Positions 61,372-64,000 of a stretch of 64,000 nt of DNA are shown here, in pieces. The notes below the pieces were generated by a model. That model did no database searches. It saw nothing but the letters and a program-made list of their open reading frames with translations, and had not been told where the DNA came from. Positions within the stretch are counted from its first letter, which is position 1; each line of letters opens with the position of its first letter. Made by a program: the position numbers and the translations under genes. The DNA comes from JALOTE01 sp031422195 (GTDB lineage: Bacteria > Pseudomonadota > Alphaproteobacteria > Rhizobiales > Rhizobiaceae), in assembly GCA_031422195.1 (NCBI GenBank), contig JANOPZ010000040.1:24356-88355 (forward strand), in the 5' to 3' direction.

Positions 61372-63465
61372 CTAGCCGCCGTGAAAATGATCATACACCG
61401 TCTGCGCCATCGCTTCTGAAATCCCGTCCACTGCCATCAAATCCGCCATCGCTGCCCGCCCAACGGCTTTCGCCGTGCCGAAATGAGCCAGCAGAGCTCG
61501 TTTGCGGGTGGGGCCGATGCCTCCAATTTCATCAAGTGGGCTCTTGATCATTTCTTTGGCACGTTTGGCGCGATGTGTGCCAATCGCAAATCTGTGCGCC
61601 TCATCGCGCATACGCTGCATAAAATACAAAACTGGGTCGCGCGGCGGCAGGCTGAATGCAGGTTTTGCACCGGTGAAAAACCGTTCGCGCCCGGCCTCAC
61701 GGTCAACACCTTTGGCAATTGAAACCAGCGCCACTTTACCTGAAATACCAAGCTCGTCGAACATGGTTTTGGCCGCCGTAAATTGGCCTTGGCCGCCGTC
61801 AATCACCACCAAATCGGGCCAAACCGGCACAACAGTGTCGTCGCTGCCTTCGCCTTCGGGCGCTTCAGCAATCAGGCGCTTAAAGCGCCGCTCCAACACC
61901 TCTTTCATCATGCCAAAATCATCGCCCGGGGTGATGGTTTCAGACTTAATGTTGAATTTGCGATATTGGCTTTTGGCAAAGCCTTCCGGCCCTGCAACCA
62001 CCATACCGCCGACAGCATTCGTGCCCATGATGTGAGAGTTATCGTAGATTTCAATGCGGCGCGGCATAGCTTCAAGCCCGAACAACTCCTGCACACCTTC
62101 CAGCAAAGTGCGCTGTGTTGAGGTGTCGGCCAGCCTGCGCCCAAGTGCCTCTTTAGCATTGGCAATAGCGTGGTTGATCAGGTCTTTTTTGTCGCCGCGC
62201 TGCGGAATGGTGATTTCAACTTTGCGCTCAATCCGGATGCTCAAAGCCTCAGCCAGCAAAGCGCGGTCTTCAAAATCATGGCTCAACATCAGCAGGCGCG
62301 GTATCGGCTTATCATCATAAAACTGCGCAATGAATGCGCCCAACACTTCGCCCGGTTCAATCGTGGAATCCGCCTTTGGAAAGAACGCATGGTTGCCCCA
62401 GTTTTGCCCGGTGCGAAAGAAAAACACTTCAATGCAGGTCTGTCCGCCTTCGGCATGGATGGCAAACACATCGGCTTCCTCCAACCCCTCAACATTGATG
62501 CCTTGATGGCCGCTGACATGGCTCAAGGCCGCCAATCGGTCACGGTAGATTGCGGCGCGCTCAAAGTCTAAATCCTCGGCGGCGTCCGCCATGTTTTGGC
62601 CTAGCAATTGCTTGACCTTTTGGCTGCGGCCTTCAAGAAAATCCGTCGCCTCGGTGATGAGTTCTGCATAGTTAGCGTTTGATATTTCCCCGGTGCACGG
62701 TGCAGAACAACGTTTGATTTGATACAGCAAACACGGCCGCGTCCGCGCCTCAAAGACGCTATCCGCGCAGGTACGAAGCAGAAACGCTCGTTGCAACGCA
62801 TTGATCGTCCGGGAAACCGAACCAGCAGACGCAAACGGCCCAAAAAACGCGCGGCCTTTGGCCCTGGCGCCGCGATGTTTGAATATGCCCGGCGCGCGAT
62901 GGTCGCTGGTAAGCATAATGTACGGAAAGCTCTTATCATCGCGCATCAGAACGTTGAAACGCGGGCGAAGGCGCTTGATGAGATTGGCTTCCAGTAGCAG
63001 CGCTTCGGTTTCTGTCCGCGTCGTCACAAACTCCATCGACGCGGTTTCTGAAATCATACGCGCGATGCGATTGGTGTGCCCGCCAAGGCGTGTATAATTG
63101 GTGACGCGGTTTTTGAGACTCTTGGCTTTGCCAACGTAAAGCACGTCGCCTTTGGTATCAAACATCCGGTAAACGCCGGGCTTACCGGGTAATTTGCTGG
63201 CGAGCGCTGCAATTAAATCAGCGCCGCTGAGGCCCACAATATCATCCATCGGGGCAGCATCCCATGAAATGTCAGCCACCAGCGCCTGCATCGTTTCTGA
63301 TGCAGTTGGGGTTGTTTTTCGGGTTTGTTGCGACTCGTCTTCCATGACGTCGAAACTAGCGCCTGATACCTCTGGCGGGAAGGGCGGGCGCAACCCCCGG
63401 GCTGCATGTTTTGGGTTAGAACGCTGCTTTTGCCTGCGCTTTTTGTCAGGAGCCTTAAAACCCAT
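61372..63465 (-). CDS. uvrC: Excinuclease ABC subunit C
   Basis: Nucleotide-excision repair nuclease making both incisions. The 697-residue protein has an N-terminal tail of about 85 residues, the GIY-YIG domain (GKPGVYRMFDTKGDVLYVGKA, in parts), a Cys-containing RPCLLYQIKRCSAPCTG, a UVR motif (DLDFERAAIYRDRLAAL), the RNase H-like domain with EIYDNSHIMG and VIDGGQGQ, and C-terminal helix-hairpin-helix (IGGIGPTRKRALL). The ATG lies nine bases after the SDR gene stop. In most rhizobia uvrC precedes pgsA–moaD–moaE; here it faces the other way. Confidence 0.96.
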   Translation of the reverse strand: MGFKAPDKKRRQKQRSNPKHAARGLRPPFPPEVSGASFDVMEDESQQTRKTTPTASETMQALVADISWDAAPMDDIVGLSGADLIAALASKLPGKPGVYRMFDTKGDVLYVGKAKSLKNRVTNYTRLGGHTNRIARMISETASMEFVTTRTETEALLLEANLIKRLRPRFNVLMRDDKSFPYIMLTSDHRAPGIFKHRGARAKGRAFFGPFASAGSVSRTINALQRAFLLRTCADSVFEARTRPCLLYQIKRCSAPCTGEISNANYAELITEATDFLEGRSQKVKQLLGQNMADAAEDLDFERAAIYRDRLAALSHVSGHQGINVEGLEEADVFAIHAEGGQTCIEVFFFRTGQNWGNHAFFPKADSTIEPGEVLGAFIAQFYDDKPIPRLLMLSHDFEDRALLAEALSIRIERKVEITIPQRGDKKDLINHAIANAKEALGRRLADTSTQRTLLEGVQELFGLEAMPRRIEIYDNSHIMGTNAVGGMVVAGPEGFAKSQYRKFNIKSETITPGDDFGMMKEVLERRFKRLIAEAPEGEGSDDTVVPVWPDLVVIDGGQGQFTAAKTMFDELGISGKVALVSIAKGVDREAGRERFFTGAKPAFSLPPRDPVLYFMQRMRDEAHRFAIGTHRAKRAKEMIKSPLDEIGGIGPTRKRALLAHFGTAKAVGRAAMADLMAVDGISEAMAQTVYDHFHGG

Positions 63466-63473
63466 GCAAAAGA

Positions 63474-64000
63474 CTATTCATTGGCATTCAAAACATCCGG
63501 TGTTTCCCACGCCAGGTGCTGGCCCGAATCAAGCGCAATCATTTGGCCAGTGACAGATTTTGCCGCCCATAAATAGCGCACCGTTGCGCCAAATTCGCTC
63601 AGTGCCGGCGCATGGCGCAGCGGCACAGCATCAACTTGCGCTTGAAAATCCGCCATGTCCTGCCGCTCGTTCGGCAATGTTGGGCCGGGGCCAATAGCGT
63701 TGACGCGCACCTGTGGCGCAAACGCCATTGCCATGGTTTGTGTCGCTGTCCACAGCGCCGATTTTGACAGGGTGTAGCTGAAAAAATGCGGTGTTAGCCT
63801 CCAGACACGCTGGTCAATCAGGTTTACGATCAAGGCTTCAAAACCAGCAGGCAGCCGCTCAACCATCCGTGCCGCCAGCAGGGCAGGCGCCTTCACATGC
63901 ATATCAAAATGCGCGTCAAACTGCGCAATATCTGGCGCTTGGGCCGTGTCTTTTTGAAACACTGAAGCCGAATTGACCAGAATTTGCACCGGCCCAAGCG
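63474..64000 (-). CDS. SDR family oxidoreductase (partial, cut by window edge)
   Basis: The C-terminal part of a short-chain dehydrogenase; the N-terminal Rossmann motif lies beyond the window. Visible are LGPVQILVNSAS (NNAG-type motif, here NSAS), the catalytic Tyr and Lys in YTLSKSAL, and VNAIGPGPT. The NSAS variant resembles pteridine reductase or FolM-like SDRs, which is only a suggestion. A GTG at 63989 is not the true start since the frame stays open to the edge. It precedes uvrC by nine bases. Confidence 0.88.
   Translation of the reverse strand, partial: LGPVQILVNSASVFQKDTAQAPDIAQFDAHFDMHVKAPALLAARMVERLPAGFEALIVNLIDQRVWRLTPHFFSYTLSKSALWTATQTMAMAFAPQVRVNAIGPGPTLPNERQDMADFQAQVDAVPLRHAPALSEFGATVRYLWAAKSVTGQMIALDSGQHLAWETPDVLNANE

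Overview
The window is a chromosomal segment of an alphaproteobacterium, most likely of the order Hyphomicrobiales (Rhizobiales). The reasons are the gene neighbourhoods (ubiquinol-cytochrome c chaperone–yceD–plsX–fabH–ihfA–MerR; aminotransferase–hom–glpX; pepA–holC–ABC-F–ndk; pgsA–moaD–moaE; lptF–lptG–lptD–surA), the alphaproteobacterial families DUF2155, DUF2842 and NDUFA12, and the LexA and CtrA type DNA sites near dnaE. Base composition is moderate and even. No phage, IS element, CRISPR array or rRNA was seen, so this is mainly core genome with one surface-polysaccharide locus. The species cannot be named from the sequence alone.

Layout. 0.1-4.5 kb: respiratory chaperone, fatty acid/phospholipid initiation genes and ihfA, then tRNA-Pro(GGG). 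4.7-9.5 kb: a ROK repressor divergent from a xylose-type ABC transporter (xylF, xylH, xylG). 9.5-17.8 kb: an exopolysaccharide locus (polymerase/ligase, priming glycosyltransferase, GT4, outer-membrane export lipoprotein, ExoP/Wzc-like copolymerase, CelD/BcsL-like acyltransferase). 17.8-26 kb: ctaA, dinB, radC, map, tRNA-Glu(TTC), an M15-type lipoprotein and PHB synthase phaC. 26-38 kb: amino acid metabolism (OCD family, aminotransferase, hom, dadA, glutamate dehydrogenase), glpX, a complex I accessory protein, GST and gatB. 37.7-43.4 kb: recJ, an intergenic region holding a 28-residue membrane peptide gene, and dnaE. 43.5-54.6 kb: pdxA, rsmA, gmk, mltG and the LPS-assembly genes surA, lptD, lptG, lptF, then pepA. 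54.6-64 kb: holC, a broken ABC-F gene, ndk, pgsA, moaD, moaE, an orphan LivH-type permease, a CGNR regulator, a lipoprotein, uvrC and a partial SDR gene.

The most interesting signal is at 39650-39803. A 28-codon ORF with an excellent ribosome binding site encodes a single hydrophobic segment. It is preceded by a TTAA-N7-TTAAC (CtrA-type) site and by a run of GAAC boxes spaced GAAC-N7-GAAC-N7-GAAC-N6-GAAC, which matches the alphaproteobacterial LexA operator in two overlapping registers. This is the size, topology and expected control of an SOS-induced division-inhibitor peptide such as Caulobacter SidA, although no sequence homology is claimed.

Two genes are broken as read. dnaE has a one-base frameshift near 42768, probably a sequence error because the gene is essential. 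The ABC-F gene carries an in-frame amber codon at 56621-56623. Gene order around pdxA–rsmA–gmk–mltG and around uvrC differs from the usual rhizobial order in ways that suggest local inversions.
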